Positions 26,785-34,645 of a DNA stretch of 57,048 bases are shown here, one piece after another (the stretch's first letter is position 1; every line of letters starts with the position of its first letter). The stretch comes from Nitrospira sp. CG24D (GTDB lineage: Bacteria; Nitrospirota; Nitrospiria; Nitrospirales; Nitrospiraceae): NCBI GenBank assembly GCA_002869855.2, contig NEWQ02000006.1:1-57048 (forward strand). Reading direction: 5' to 3'. Below the pieces are notes generated by a model that made no database searches, had not been told where the DNA came from, and worked only from the letters and a program-made list of their open reading frames with translations. The translations under genes and the position numbers were made by a program.

Positions 26785-28632
26785 TTACGAAGGAGGCGGG
26801 AGGTTTGTCGGGAGTCCTTCCAATTCCATAATCCGCAACGCATTGGTCGTCGGGCAGGGACCTGGGCGAAGCTGATAGTCAAACTGCAGTGTGCCGGCCG
26901 CGACGGTTTCTTGAAAGTGACAATTGGTCAGTCCGGGAATCGATTGGTCAAGATCGGCAAGCTCCAGATCGTGGGTCGTGACCAAGCCGTAGCCGTTGCC
27001 GGTTGCCAGCGCCCGCACATAGGCGCGACTGCCGATCAGCCGTTCCCGGTTGTTGGTGCCTTTGAAAATCTCGTCGATCAGGAAGAGCACCGGCGGGGCC
27101 TCTCGACTTTCTGTTGCCTGAAGAATCGACTTCAATCGTTTCACTTCCGCATAGAAGAAGGACAAGCCCGCATCCAACGAGTCGTTCACGCGAATGCAGC
27201 ATGCAAGGCGGCTCCAGGTCCATGCAAAAGTCTGTGCGCAGACCGGCGCACCGGCTTGTGCGAGGCAGAGGTTGATCCCGATCGTCCGGAGGAAGGTGCT
27301 CTTGCCTGACATGTTTGAACCGGTGACCAGATAGATGGTGCCGCGGCGGGCGAAGGAGATGTCGTTGGCGACACGGTGCTGCGATGAGATGAGCGGATGG
27401 CCGAGCCCGGCGGCTGTCAGAGTTGCAGCGCCTCCGGGAACCGGCCACACGTAGGATGGATGGAGATAGGCAAAGGTCGCGAGGGCCGAGGCGGCTTCCA
27501 CTTCGGCGAGACAATCCAGCCACAGCGGGAGCAGGTCCTGAATCCGTTGTTGGAATTGTTGCAAGCGGAAGGTAAAGAACAGATCCCAGGGGCAGAGCGC
27601 ATTCAAAACCAGATGAACCAGCGGATGGGCTTTGACGCTGACGCCATGGAGCACCCACGCCAGGCGCCGAATCAACGCCGACGGGGCCTTATCCGTTTCT
27701 CTGAGCACGCGGCAGGTTGCGGCGAGCGCCGATCCAGACTTCCGGGCCCGTTGTTCCAGGAACTGTAAGACGGTGCCCAGCTTCTCGACTTCGTGATGCA
27801 GGCCTACGGCATGTTCAAGCAATTCCTCTCCCTGATCGGTCTGAAAAAAGATCACCGCATAGAGGCCGAAGGACATCATCCAATAGGCCGGCAAGAGATT
27901 CAGCAGCGCGCCAAGCCCGAGGGTCAGGGTGATGGCAGCGAGTACGGCCTGGATCGGGAGGACGATGTGCAGATAGGGGAGATGCAACTGATGCTGAAGG
28001 ATAGCCGTAATGCGTTGCCCGTTGATTTCAGCCTCGCCCGTCAGCCGGGCTTGAACATTTAGCCGATCCCGGAATCCTGTCAGTCGAGTCAGTTCTCTGA
28101 CCAGCTGTTGCCTGGTCTGCCAGGCCTGTTCGTTCGGCGGTTGAGTGAGGAGCCAGGATGCGAGTCGGTCGTGGCCCTGTGTGGACGTAGTCGTGTCGAG
28201 GAGATGGAGGAGCGAGTGCGGTCCAATCAGGTCGAGGTCGCGCGCGTAGAGGTGGGCGTCGGCTGTGACGGGATGGCACGGAGGGAGTGCCTGCCAGTCG
28301 AGGCGCAGACGGCCGAGGTGTTGGCGCTTGATGCCGGACCACAGCGCGATCCGGTGAATCCGGTGTTCGAGCCTGTTATGATACGCGGCGATTGTGAGAA
28401 ATCCGAGGAAGAACAACAGGAGCGACCAGTTGCCGGCGTTGTAGTATTCCAGCCGGTAAAGACTCACGGTGATGAGCAGTCCGATCAGAAACAGGACGCC
28501 TCGCCATCGGGAGAATTGCGTGCTGGCTTGTGTGCCGCGCCGGTGCAGGCGCGCGCCCCGTTGTAGTACGCAGGTGAGTGTGTGTTCGCGTCTGGTGGTG
28601 GCCTGGTCGGACTTCACGATGAGATCGACCAT
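26785..28632 (-). CDS. Membrane-anchored MutS-like ATPase
   Basis: A 615-aa protein. The C-terminal third is a MutS domain V ATPase: Walker A GSNMSGKST (438-446), Walker B LFLIDEIFKGTN with D520/E521, and TTHD at 552-555. Unlike MutS it has hydrophobic segments at about 45-62, 68-85 and 222-265, so it is probably in the membrane, and it lacks the mismatch-recognition domain. Similar proteins are usually annotated only as MutS-related. The role is unknown; DNA handling at the membrane is possible but unproven. It is divergent from prmA, 45 bases apart. Confidence 0.8.
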   Translation of the reverse strand: MVDLIVKSDQATTRREHTLTCVLQRGARLHRRGTQASTQFSRWRGVLFLIGLLITVSLYRLEYYNAGNWSLLLFFLGFLTIAAYHNRLEHRIHRIALWSGIKRQHLGRLRLDWQALPPCHPVTADAHLYARDLDLIGPHSLLHLLDTTTSTQGHDRLASWLLTQPPNEQAWQTRQQLVRELTRLTGFRDRLNVQARLTGEAEINGQRITAILQHQLHLPYLHIVLPIQAVLAAITLTLGLGALLNLLPAYWMMSFGLYAVIFFQTDQGEELLEHAVGLHHEVEKLGTVLQFLEQRARKSGSALAATCRVLRETDKAPSALIRRLAWVLHGVSVKAHPLVHLVLNALCPWDLFFTFRLQQFQQRIQDLLPLWLDCLAEVEAASALATFAYLHPSYVWPVPGGAATLTAAGLGHPLISSQHRVANDISFARRGTIYLVTGSNMSGKSTFLRTIGINLCLAQAGAPVCAQTFAWTWSRLACCIRVNDSLDAGLSFFYAEVKRLKSILQATESREAPPVLFLIDEIFKGTNNRERLIGSRAYVRALATGNGYGLVTTHDLELADLDQSIPGLTNCHFQETVAAGTLQFDYQLRPGPCPTTNALRIMELEGLPTNLPPPS

Positions 28633-28677
28633 ACTGGGAAGGGCGCGTGCTCGTCAATTGATTGTGAGAGAGAAACG

Positions 28678-29553
28678 ATGGCGCAGGAATGGGTCGATGT
28701 CAGTATTCACAGCGCAGTTGATCCTGGAGAATTGCTCGGGTTGCTGGGTGATCCTCATGTGCGGGGCGCATGGGAGGATCAAGGTGTGACCCATCTCTAT
28801 TGGTCTCGGGATCATTGGAGTGGAGATCAGTTGGGACAGGTCCGCGCGGCGCTGGATCAGCTCGATCCCTCCGGGCAAAGCAGTGGGGCTGTCCATGTCG
28901 GTGGTCTGCCGCACCAGGATTGGAATCGTCAGTGGGCGCAGTCGGTCAAGCCGCTCCGGGTCGGGCGCCGTCTGGTAATTCGACCCAGTTGGGAATCTGC
29001 GTCGTTGCTGGGCGGTGATCTCGACATTATTCTCGATCCCAAGCAGGCCTTTGGCACGGGTCATCACGCGACGACCCGCATGTTGCTGGAGTGGCTGGAG
29101 GAACTGATTCGCGGCGGTGAGACAGTGCTTGACGTCGGGTCCGGCAGCGGCATTCTGGCGATGGCGGCGTTGCGGTTGGGTGCGCAGTCGGCGGTCGGCG
29201 TCGAAATAGATCCTGTGGCGGTGGACTGTGCCCGGGAGTGTGCGGGCCAGAATGCCTTCGGTCCGGAGCTGGAACTCGTTTGCGGGACGCTGTCCGATGT
29301 GGCTATGGGTAAGCGGCCGGATCTGGTGGTCGCAAATATCGATCGGCAGACGCTCTTGCTGTTAGCCGATGAGTTGGCCGCCTATGGCGCGGCCGGGTCC
29401 AGGCTCTTTTTTTCAGGTGTGTTGCTTGAGCAAGTGGATGAGGTCATGACGCGGTATACATCTTTGGGACTGTATCTGGTTCATCGGCGGGAACAAGACG
29501 GGTGGGTGGCGCTGGAATTACAGTGCGTCGATCCGTGCGAAGGGAGTGGGTAG
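28678..29553 (+). CDS. prmA: Ribosomal protein L11 methyltransferase
   Basis: A 291-aa SAM-dependent enzyme that trimethylates L11. The N-terminal substrate domain ends with WNRQWAQSVKPLRVGRRLVI; DPKQAFGTGHHATTRMLLEWL is the family hallmark, followed by motif I VLDVGSGSGILAMAA and VVANIDRQTL in the active site. Length is normal. A longer upstream frame is rejected because it begins in the divergent gene. The next gene starts four bases after its stop. Confidence 0.93.
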   Translation: MAQEWVDVSIHSAVDPGELLGLLGDPHVRGAWEDQGVTHLYWSRDHWSGDQLGQVRAALDQLDPSGQSSGAVHVGGLPHQDWNRQWAQSVKPLRVGRRLVIRPSWESASLLGGDLDIILDPKQAFGTGHHATTRMLLEWLEELIRGGETVLDVGSGSGILAMAALRLGAQSAVGVEIDPVAVDCARECAGQNAFGPELELVCGTLSDVAMGKRPDLVVANIDRQTLLLLADELAAYGAAGSRLFFSGVLLEQVDEVMTRYTSLGLYLVHRREQDGWVALELQCVDPCEGSG

Positions 29554-29556
29554 ACG

Positions 29557-30036
29557 ATGACGAGCGGACGACCTCCGTATGTACACCTGCATCAGATCAA
29601 CGTGTCCGACGGCGGAGTGCCGAAGAAGCCGGTGCTGGAGGCTCGTGTGACCCTGCGGGGTGTTGAAGGAGATCGCCAGCGCAACTTGAAAATTCACGGT
29701 GGCCCTGATCGTGCGGTCTGTTTATATTCGTTGGATGTGATCGAGCAACTACAGCAAGCGGGCCATTCCATCGAGCCTGGCTTCTCCGGAGAGAATCTGA
29801 CACTGGCGGGGCTGGACTGGGAACTCATGCAGCCGGGCGTGCGGCTTACCGTCGGGCCCGATGTCGAATTGGAAGTGATGAGCTATACATCGCCTTGTAG
29901 CCACAATGCCCGATGGTTCCACGATGGGGACTATCAGCGCATCTCGCAGAAGAAGCATCCGGGCTGGAGCCGGGTGTATGCCAAAGTGCTGAAGGAGGGT
30001 GTCGTCCGGCCTGGCGATCAGGTGGAAGTTAAATGA
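29557..30036 (+). CDS. MOSC domain protein
   Basis: A 159-aa protein made almost entirely of a MOSC (molybdenum cofactor sulfurase C-terminal) domain: LRGVEGDRQRNLKIHGGPDRAV, then GFSGENLTLAGLDW, and the conserved cysteine in SYTSPCSHNA. MOSC proteins bind the molybdenum cofactor or carry sulfur and are often involved in N-hydroxylated base reduction. It is probably co-transcribed with prmA. Nitrite oxidoreductase in Nitrospira-like bacteria needs Mo cofactor, but a direct link is speculation. Confidence 0.88.
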   Translation: MTSGRPPYVHLHQINVSDGGVPKKPVLEARVTLRGVEGDRQRNLKIHGGPDRAVCLYSLDVIEQLQQAGHSIEPGFSGENLTLAGLDWELMQPGVRLTVGPDVELEVMSYTSPCSHNARWFHDGDYQRISQKKHPGWSRVYAKVLKEGVVRPGDQVEVK

Positions 30037-30116
30037 GCAGTCAGCAATCAGGCTTTCAGCCTTCGATCTTCGATCCGGACTGATTTGCTGACTGCTGAAG
30101 GCTGATAGCTGAAAGC
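30036..30116. repeat. Nested inverted repeat (REP-like)
   Basis: Two pairs of inverted repeats overlap. AGCAGTCAGCAA (30036-30047) pairs perfectly with TTGCTGACTGCT (30085-30096), and GCTTTCAGC (30052-30060) with GCTGAAAGC (30108-30116). The order is interleaved, so alternative hairpins or a pseudoknot-like fold are possible. Between the arms lies a short direct repeat (TTCGATC twice). The element starts at the stop codon of the MOSC gene, consistent with a transcript-end or REP-type element. Confidence 0.8.
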
Positions 30117-30125
30117 TGGTACTTT

Positions 30126-30785
30126 ATGAATCGTGTTCTCGAACCTGAACTGATGGATGATCCGTTGCAGGCCAAGGCCTATGCTGAGGCTGATTTCTCC
30201 GCGGAGAATCAGCGCTTTGTCGAGTTGTTCCGAGAATACTTCCCGGAGTTTTCCCAGGGTCATGTGTTTGATTTTGGCTGTGGGCCAGGCGATATTCCCG
30301 TTCGACTGGCCCGTGCCTTGCCGGATTGTCGCGTCACAGGGATTGATGCGTCGAGGCCGATGATTGAGTTGGCCGAACAGGCCATTTGCCAGGCTGATCT
30401 GTCGGGCCGGGTGTCTGTGCGCTGTGAACGATTCCAGGATCTTGCCGGAGCCAATCAAGCCGATGCGGCCGTCTCTAATAGCCTGCTCCATCATCTAGCC
30501 AATCCGCTACAGTTCTGGCACAAGTTGCGGTTGTTCGTGAAGCCGGGCTCGCCGGTGCTGGTCATGGATCTGCTGCGGCCCGAGTCGGCCGAGGCCGCTC
30601 AATCCCTTGTTAATCAGTATGCGAATGGAGCCCCCGATATTCTGCGCCGTGATTTCTATAACTCGCTGCTTGCGGCATTTACGGAAGATGAAATAGGCGC
30701 TCAGCTTGCGCAGATGAATCTCACGCGGCTGCTGATCGATGTGCCGGATGACCGGCATTGGGTGGTCGGCGGAATCATCTATTAA
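30126..30785 (+). CDS. Class I SAM-dependent methyltransferase
   Basis: A 219-aa methyltransferase with motif I VFDFGCGPGDIPVRLA near residue 43, motif II VTGIDASRPMIELAEQA, and motif IV-like ANQADAAVSNSLLHHL. The substrate cannot be told. It starts ten bases after a REP-like inverted repeat and its stop runs directly into a dispersed repeat, so it is isolated between repeats. Confidence 0.85.
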   Translation: MNRVLEPELMDDPLQAKAYAEADFSAENQRFVELFREYFPEFSQGHVFDFGCGPGDIPVRLARALPDCRVTGIDASRPMIELAEQAICQADLSGRVSVRCERFQDLAGANQADAAVSNSLLHHLANPLQFWHKLRLFVKPGSPVLVMDLLRPESAEAAQSLVNQYANGAPDILRRDFYNSLLAAFTEDEIGAQLAQMNLTRLLIDVPDDRHWVVGGIIY

Positions 30786-30787
30786 TA

Positions 30788-31010
30788 GGATGCTGAAAAA
30801 GGCCACTGTCTCACCCTCCCAACCCTGGCGCGCCAAGACGCGCCTATCCCAGGTTTGTTTCTCGGCTCGACAAAATCCTCAACGTAGCCCACCGGGGAAG
30901 AGCTGTTTTTCCAGCTCGGGGCGGGCGGGTGAGAACATTACGCCTCCGGATTTCTCTCGCCTGCGGCCTCGCTGGATGATCGTTTTGACCATCCTGCTGC
31001 TTCTCCAATT
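30788..31010 (+). repeat. Dispersed repeat, copy A
   Basis: Begins GGATGCTGAAAAAGGCC and contains an internal GAGCTG...CAGCTC hairpin (about 30899-30917), the block ATCCTCAACGTAGCCC and the block GCGGCCTCGCTGGATGATCG. The same blocks in the same order occur downstream at 31777-32046. It overlaps the 5' end of the SUMF1 gene, including its probable start codon. Confidence 0.7.
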
Positions 31011-31770
31011 TGATATCGATGCCATGGCTCAACTTGATCGGCTCAGACGATCACAGACCCTGGCGCAGCCGCTTCCCGTGGAAACGCCGATGGCGCTGAT
31101 TCCTGGAGGTCCATTCGAGATGGGTGCGGCCGGAACGCAGGCGTTGGAGGATGAACGGCCTCTGCATCGTGTCACGCTCGATGCCTTTACGATGGATGTG
31201 TATGAGGTCACGACAACGCAGTATGGCGCGTTTCTCTCGGCGACCGGGCGTGTGGCTCCCTGGTTGTGGGAGACCGTGAGGGTGGCCCAACACAGTGACC
31301 GGCCCGTGATCGGCGTGGATTGGCATGATGCCGATGCCTATTGTCGCTGGAAAGGGAAGCGGCTCCCGACCGAAGCCGAATGGGAGAAGGCTGCACGCGG
31401 CGTCGATGGGCGGTTGTACCCCTGGGGCAATCAGGTGCCGACGAAAGAGGTCGCGAACTTCGCGCTGGGGGCACGGTTCAGCTACAGTCAGGTGCTCATG
31501 CCGGTGCAGTCGTATGAGTCCGGCAAGAGTCCCTTCAGTGTGTATCAGATGGCGGGCAATGTGGGGGAGTGGGTATCTGACTGGTACGGTGCGAATTATT
31601 ACGAGCGTAGTCCGGAGACCAATCCATCGGGTCCGGAGAACGGCCAGTTCAAAGTGCTGCGTGGCGGGTCCTGGTCGGACTTGCCAAAGTATCTGCTCAC
31701 CTACGGGCGATTCAAACTCCCTCCTGAGACGCGCAATAGTTACACTGGGCTTCGCTGCGCAAAATCGTGA
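30976..31770 (+). CDS. SUMF1 / formylglycine-generating-enzyme-like protein, secreted
   Basis: A 264-aa protein from ATG 30976, which gives a short signal peptide (MIVLTILLLLQFDIDAMA). A longer frame back to 30739 would run through the dispersed repeat and the previous gene. The FGE-sulfatase fold is clear: ALIPGGPFEMG, VTTTQYGAFL, RLPTEAEWEKAARG, YPWGN, MAGNVGEWVSDWY, VLRGGSW and the end GLRCAKS. True formylglycine-generating enzymes need a Cys pair in the late Arg-rich segment; here that segment reads YGRFKLPPETR with no Cys, so catalysis of Cys oxidation is unlikely. No Shine-Dalgarno is seen. Confidence 0.8.
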   Translation: MIVLTILLLLQFDIDAMAQLDRLRRSQTLAQPLPVETPMALIPGGPFEMGAAGTQALEDERPLHRVTLDAFTMDVYEVTTTQYGAFLSATGRVAPWLWETVRVAQHSDRPVIGVDWHDADAYCRWKGKRLPTEAEWEKAARGVDGRLYPWGNQVPTKEVANFALGARFSYSQVLMPVQSYESGKSPFSVYQMAGNVGEWVSDWYGANYYERSPETNPSGPENGQFKVLRGGSWSDLPKYLLTYGRFKLPPETRNSYTGLRCAKS

Positions 31771-31776
31771 CGGCTG

Positions 31777-32046
31777 CTGAAAACGGTCCCCAACTTCGTT
31801 CTCGGATCGAAATAATCCTCAACGTACCCCAGAGGGTACGCCTCCGGTTATTTCTCTCCTGCGGCCTCGTTGGATGACCGCTTTGAGCAACCGTTTTTAG
31901 TCGTCGGCCTCTCTGCGACGTACCCCACCGGTGAAGGAGCTGTCTTGGCAGCTCGGGGTGGGTGGGTGAGAAGCATAACGCCTCAGTCGCTAGACTCCCT
32001 GCGGCCTTGTTGGATCGTCTATTTGAGCATCCTTGTTCAAAGGCTC
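31777..32046 (+). repeat. Dispersed repeat, tandem copies B and C
   Basis: This accounts for most of the 395-base gene-free stretch after the SUMF1 gene. Copy B (31777-31900) is 124 bases with imperfect 11-bp inverted ends (CTGAAAACGGT and ACCGTTTTTAG, 10 of 11 complementary) around ATCCTCAACGTACCCC and GCGGCCTCGTTGGATGACCG. Copy C (about 31903-32046) lacks the left end but has the GAGCTG...CAGCTC hairpin (31938-31954) and GCGGCCTTGTTGGATCG. No ORF of interest lies inside. MITE- or REP-like, with no transposase. Confidence 0.75.
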
Positions 32047-32165
32047 TCAAAATGGTCATTCCGTTAGGCTCAAGTTGAGAGCCACGTGCAGGAGTATTTG
32101 TGGATTATGTTGGGAAGTGGGTGAGGAGAGAGCAAAGCGAAGTTGAGAGCAGTCTTTAGCAGTTG

Positions 32166-33161
32166 TTACAGTATGCTTCTGCTAACTTCGCCAGAAAGCG
32201 GACTTTCGTTGCCGGCACTATCGTAAGCGGAGAGGGCGAAGAAGTAGGTGGTGTTTCGCTGGAGGCCGGTTACGGTGTAGCTGGTCACTTTCCCAATCGC
32301 CGTAGGCGATCCCGAAGCAGTGTAATTTCCCGACGAGGTTCCAAAATAGATCTTGTACCCAGCCAAGTCGTTTTCACCGTTTGCAGACCAGGATAGGGTG
32401 ACGCTTCCGGTGGAGGATACAGGAGGCGGGGTTGAAGGTGGGGTAGCGGGCGGCGGAGTTGTTGACGAGGGTGTGACCACAGGCGCGGACGGCTGTAGTA
32501 AGCTTGCTAACCCCGGGCTCATCTGGACGAGTCGGGACATGGATGGCGCTAGACTGGCTATGGGGAGACCGGATTGTGCGGCTGCAGTCAATGAAGCTGC
32601 TGCGGCAGTATTACGAGCTGCTGTTGGAGCTGCGATGTTGCTCAGGGAAGACATCGAAAGCGGCCTCGTGGCAATCGGAACAATCGGAGCAATCGTACGG
32701 TCACCGACCGGAGCCGGAGTGCTCTTCGATGGACTCTCTGACCCGGTTTGGGGTGCCGTGGTCGGGATATTTCCCGCTGAAGACAGTCTGGAGCTTGTCC
32801 TGGATGAAGGGCTTGGTTCGGACGCGAGAGGAGCGCTGACAACTGCCGAGGCCGGCTTCTTTGTCAATTTGTGGTGGAGCGTCTGCGAGGAGGGTGTCGT
32901 CACTACCGGCGCAGTGGCTGCAACAGGCCGAGAGGGCATGACCGCGGATTCTGGACGCGGGACGATCGGCGATGCCGGAGCATCGGGACGGTGAATGAGG
33001 CTGTGCTGTTTGGGAGTAGCCGTTTCCCCAGCGAGAACGGGGGCAGTCAATGCCATGGCCAGGAGCCAGCTGCACGTGGAGAAGGTGGCGGTTGGTCTAT
33101 TTGTGGGTGAGGGATTTTGGGTCGTCATATCAACCTGAATTTGTTTTGAGTTCTGCTTCAC
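32166..33161 (-). CDS. Secreted Ser/Thr/Pro-rich protein with C-terminal fibronectin type III domain
   Basis: Up to 331 aa from a GTG at 33161; an ATG at 33128 preceded by AGGTTG is equally plausible. Either start gives a signal peptide (CSWLLAMALTAPVLAG). Residues 50-245 are low complexity, rich in Pro, Ala, Ser and Thr, and probably disordered. The last 85 residues are an FnIII domain: SVTLSWSANGENDLAGYKIY, SYTVTGLQRNTTYFFALSAY and ESPLSGEV. Such proteins mediate surface or carbohydrate contacts. No partner is obvious. Confidence 0.8.
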   Translation of the reverse strand: MKQNSKQIQVDMTTQNPSPTNRPTATFSTCSWLLAMALTAPVLAGETATPKQHSLIHRPDAPASPIVPRPESAVMPSRPVAATAPVVTTPSSQTLHHKLTKKPASAVVSAPLASEPSPSSRTSSRLSSAGNIPTTAPQTGSESPSKSTPAPVGDRTIAPIVPIATRPLSMSSLSNIAAPTAARNTAAAASLTAAAQSGLPIASLAPSMSRLVQMSPGLASLLQPSAPVVTPSSTTPPPATPPSTPPPVSSTGSVTLSWSANGENDLAGYKIYFGTSSGNYTASGSPTAIGKVTSYTVTGLQRNTTYFFALSAYDSAGNESPLSGEVSRSIL

Positions 33162-33372
33162 ATGACAAGAGTCCTTAAGATAAGCAATAGATGTGCCATT
33201 GGTGGTTTATTGTTTCCGTAAAGCTGACGAATGTAACTTGTTGATGTAAGGTGAAAAAATTTTAAATATGTCAAAGAATATGTAAGCCATAGAAGGCAAG
33301 GCATGTTCTGCCTGGACGAAATGGTACAGCAGTATGAAACTACCTGCTTGGCTATTGGGAAGGCGAGATCGA

Positions 33373-33831
33373 TTATAGGCTCGGCCGCAGGATGGCGACG
33401 AGGACGATACCGGTAAGAAGAGTGAGAACCGCAATGTATTGCAGCAGGCTTCTATCGCGAGTCCATTCATTCTGCCAGTCATCAGGGTAGAGAGCGTGAC
33501 CGTCATGCCTGGGGAGTTCTCCGAATAGGCCCAGGGCCTGCTCAATCTTGATGAGTTGCTGTTTGGCCTGTTGATGGCGGTTGTGCTGCTGCCAGATGAT
33601 CCCCATATAGGTGATAGCCAACAAGAGCGTCGCACAGGCCAGGAGCAGTCGAGATGTTGCTGAGAGTGAATGTGCTGCGGGTACCAGGAGAACGATGCTC
33701 AGTATGGCGACAAGCGATCCTGCTCCAATTGCGGTCCAGCGCATCATCTGGTCGCGCCGTCGGTAGACCTCTTCCTTAAAAACCGGATAGAGCCGCAAAA
33801 CTGTTTCATGCTGCTCATCTTCTGAAATCAT
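33373..33831 (-). CDS. Hypothetical membrane protein, three helices
   Basis: A 152-aa protein. The chosen ATG forms an ATGA overlap with the stop of the alpha/beta hydrolase gene; an upstream ATG at 33852 would overlap by 25 bases. Helices lie at about 33-52 (AIGAGSLVAILSIVLLVPAA), 59-77 and 130-148, with a basic/acidic cytoplasmic helix between (HNRHQQAKQQLIKIEQALGL). No family recognised. Confidence 0.6.
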   Translation of the reverse strand: MISEDEQHETVLRLYPVFKEEVYRRRDQMMRWTAIGAGSLVAILSIVLLVPAAHSLSATSRLLLACATLLLAITYMGIIWQQHNRHQQAKQQLIKIEQALGLFGELPRHDGHALYPDDWQNEWTRDRSLLQYIAVLTLLTGIVLVAILRPSL

Positions 33832-34592
33832 GTCAGGTAGGTGGTGAACCATTCCGCGATGAGGGTCGTCATCCGGTTAAAATCCGCACTCTTGGTGAAC
33901 TGATGGTCGGCGCCTGGAAGGAGCTCCATATGATTGGAGCAAGATAACGCGGCGGCCAGCCGTTGACTCTGGTGTAAGGGGACGCATTCGTCCTGATCTC
34001 CTTGAACAATCAGGGTCGGCGCAGTGACCGTTTTTGCAGGCTCGTATGCAATCCGGCGCAGACAGTCTTCATAAAATGCGTAGCGGAGCCGGATGCGTTC
34101 AGCCCCACCCATGATATTGGGGATGGTGTCGGTCGATTGCCACGCCGCCATCTCAGCGTCTCCGAGCGTCAGCCGCAGTTCCTCAGCAAAATCGACGACG
34201 GGACATTTTAAGGCCAGGCACGCCAGATCGTGACGCTGCGCCGCCGTTAACGTGGCAACCAGTCCTCCAAAGCTGGACCCCATCAATCCCATCCGTCTGA
34301 AACCTTTTTGCCGGACGAGATCCAGGGCGGCATGTGCTTGCGCCACAGCGTTCGTTGTGGTGAGCGCCTCAAAGGGTCCTTCGCTTTCTCCCTGTCCAAA
34401 AAAATCAAAGGCGAAGGTAGCGATGCCCTGAACGTTGAGGAGGCGAGTCAGCGTTTTATTGGTGGTGCTGCGCTTCCCGGAGAGAAAGCCGTGGCACAGA
34501 ATGGCGATTCGATCTGTCTCACTGGCGGGAGCGGCCAGGACTGCGGCTACACGATGGCCCTGAGGGTCGGAAAACGACAGATCCTGTTCCAT
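33828..34592 (-). CDS. Alpha/beta hydrolase
   Basis: A 254-aa cytoplasmic hydrolase. The oxyanion region is ILCHGFLSGKRS, the nucleophile elbow GSSFGG (in RRMGLMGSSFGGLVATL), the acid DQDECVP and the catalytic His in GADHQF, a complete triad. The pattern is that of small esterase/thioesterase-like enzymes rather than lipases. Its stop overlaps the start of the next membrane protein gene. The substrate is unknown. Confidence 0.85.
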   Translation of the reverse strand: MEQDLSFSDPQGHRVAAVLAAPASETDRIAILCHGFLSGKRSTTNKTLTRLLNVQGIATFAFDFFGQGESEGPFEALTTTNAVAQAHAALDLVRQKGFRRMGLMGSSFGGLVATLTAAQRHDLACLALKCPVVDFAEELRLTLGDAEMAAWQSTDTIPNIMGGAERIRLRYAFYEDCLRRIAYEPAKTVTAPTLIVQGDQDECVPLHQSQRLAAALSCSNHMELLPGADHQFTKSADFNRMTTLIAEWFTTYLT

Positions 34593-34645
34593 GGCGGACG
34601 ATTCTCGCAGAGTCGGTTATTCGATTCAGTGACAGGCAATCAGGT

